From positions 1 through 64,000 of the forward strand of contig NZ_AODF01000005.1 in the NCBI RefSeq assembly GCF_000525875.1: a stretch of 64,000 nt of DNA, written 5' to 3'. Positions 63,177 to 64,000 of the stretch are shown one piece after another. The number at the start of each line of letters is the position of its first letter. The first letter of the stretch is position 1. The translations under genes were made by a program, and so were the position numbers. The notes beneath the pieces are model-generated. The model was not told the origin of the DNA and ran no database searches. It saw nothing but the letters and a program-made list of their open reading frames with translations. This stretch comes from Listeria floridensis FSL S10-1187 (GTDB lineage: Bacteria; Bacillota; Bacilli; Lactobacillales; Listeriaceae).

Positions 63177-63875
63177 CTAAATTTTCTTAAGTTTAAACCA
63201 ATTGAGCATAAAGAGCAGAATGGCACAAATAAGAGCAATATAGCGAACGAGCATATTTCCATCTAGCTGGGCAATAAAAATGCCAATATAAGCCCAAACA
63301 AAGATAAGCGGGTAAACAAAGTCGTTTTGTGCATATCTGAAAATGAGTGCAATCACGCTACCGAGTAAGATGAAAATTACTGTTAAAAGCGGCTCATAAA
63401 TGGTACTATTATGTGCAGCAAGGAAATAGCTGATATTTGCAAAAGTCGCGACGGAAATCCAGCCGAGATAAACGGAAAATGGCAAGCGCCAAAGCCGTTT
63501 TCGTGCAAGTTGTTTTTGACCAATGTAAATGCGAATAAGTGATAGTAAAATGGCAAACATAATGATGAGCGATAAAAAAATCAAACTAAAATGCCAAGCA
63601 AAGATCCACGCTGCATTTAGCAAGTTACTAATACTGATCGTTGTCATCAGCTTTTTATCGAGCTTGCGATAATTCATTGAAGCCCCGATCAGCCACAACA
63701 AAAGAAGAAGATAAATCAGTCCCCAAATTGAAAATACGTAGCCTGCAGGAGTGAATAGGGCGGCATATCGATCGCTTATTTCTCCAGTTGTCATTCCATT
63801 AAGTGGAAGTAAATTTGCGAGTATATTCACAGCTAACATCGTAAAATAAGTTAAATACATCCAAATTAGCGGCAT
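63177..63875 (-). CDS. TspO/MBR-related multi-pass membrane protein
   Basis: The 232-aa very hydrophobic protein has about seven predicted helices. The ATG at 63875 is behind AGGAGGAAAAATTACAT. The early segment with YAALFTPAGYVFSIWGLIYLLLLLWLI resembles the TspO/tryptophan-rich sensory protein family (FTPPGWVFG-like motif followed by WxxIY), but it is longer than the usual 150-170 aa. The function is unknown. It lies between ppaC and the zinc-type promoter at the window edge. Confidence 0.65.
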   Translation of the reverse strand: MPLIWMYLTYFTMLAVNILANLLPLNGMTTGEISDRYAALFTPAGYVFSIWGLIYLLLLLWLIGASMNYRKLDKKLMTTISISNLLNAAWIFAWHFSLIFLSLIIMFAILLSLIRIYIGQKQLARKRLWRLPFSVYLGWISVATFANISYFLAAHNSTIYEPLLTVIFILLGSVIALIFRYAQNDFVYPLIFVWAYIGIFIAQLDGNMLVRYIALICAILLFMLNWFKLKKI

Positions 63876-63948
63876 ATGTAATTTTTCCTCCTTTACAATA
63901 CAATAGCATTATTCCCCGAAAAATAAAAATATAATCCTGATAATTCTT

Positions 63949-63994
63949 AATCGAAATCATTTCGATTTACAAAAAAATGAAATTCAGCTATAAT
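63949..63994 (+). promoter_or_regulatory. Zur-like palindrome and promoter for the gene beyond the window
   Basis: TCGAAAT-C-ATTTCGA (63951-63965) is a perfect 7-1-7 palindrome, similar to the Bacillus Zur box TCGTAAT-N-ATTACGA. It directly abuts TTTACA (63966-63971) and TATAAT (63989-63994), spaced 17 bp. In EGD-e the genes after ppaC are zurA-zurM-zurR as I recall, so this is probably the zurA operator and promoter. Confidence 0.6.
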
Positions 63995-64000
63995 GATAAT

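Overview
The window is a low-to-moderate GC Firmicutes chromosome and reads as Listeria throughout. CodY, ClpQ/HslV, PlsY, HrcA, RecO, SigA and OatA agree closely, as I remember them, with Listeria monocytogenes proteins, and the gene order matches two known Listeria blocks. It is not L. monocytogenes itself. An IS1182-type element abuts dprA, no internalin genes lie between luxS and oatA, and the two blocks are joined in an order that differs from strain EGD-e. Listeria grayi or another outlying species is a guess I cannot confirm by eye. No rRNA, tRNA, CRISPR array, prophage or obvious defence island is present.

Layout. 1-399: 5' part of an IS1182-family element. 0.5-9.0 kb: dprA, topA, trmFO and the xerC-hslV-hslU-codY cluster. 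9.1-12.1 kb: thioesterase, YneQ-like protein, aldose epimerase-like protein, plsY (minus) and a CoA-binding protein. 12.2-16.6 kb: parE-parC. 16.9-19.3 kb: luxS convergent with oatA. 19.4-26.7 kb: glpD with a leader terminator, miaA, hfq, ynbB, glnR-glnA and an acetyltransferase. 26.8-30.7 kb: divergent lexA/yneA SOS pair, ynzC, tkt, yneF. 30.7-32.0 kb: a 1.3 kb AT-rich stretch with no convincing normal-sized gene. 32.0-45.8 kb: hemW, the hrcA-grpE-dnaK-dnaJ heat-shock cluster, prmA, rsmE, rpsU, yqeY, phoH, pgpH, ybeY, dgkA, cdd. 45.8-56.1 kb: era, recO, T-box-controlled glyQS, ppdK regulator, yaiI and the dnaG-sigA macromolecular synthesis operon. 56.1-64 kb: trmK, nif3-like gene, hydrolase, ispH, cshB, nfo, ppaC, a TspO-like gene and, at the edge, a Zur-type operator and promoter for the next gene.

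The dominant oddity is that fifteen genes, many essential (topA, parE, glnA, dnaK, dnaG), carry nineteen apparent frameshifts. Each is explained by exactly one extra base in an A or T run, and none by a missing base. Removing that base restores full family length, for example OatA 622 aa, ParE 655 aa, GlnA 444 aa and HrcA 345 aa. This is most simply a sequencing or assembly homopolymer artefact. I therefore annotate these genes as whole CDSs spanning the shifts.

Regulatory signals read directly: a CIRCE element plus CtsR-like heptads before hrcA, three SOS boxes between lexA and yneA, a GlnR/TnrA box before glnR, a SigB-type promoter before hfq, cre-like sites and an antiterminator-type hairpin before glpD, a glycine T-box before glyQS, and a Zur-like palindrome at the right edge. 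I did not find a convincing new multi-gene system. The best leads are the homopolymer pattern, the rearrangement junction at 30.7-32.0 kb and several unexplained RNA-like structures.
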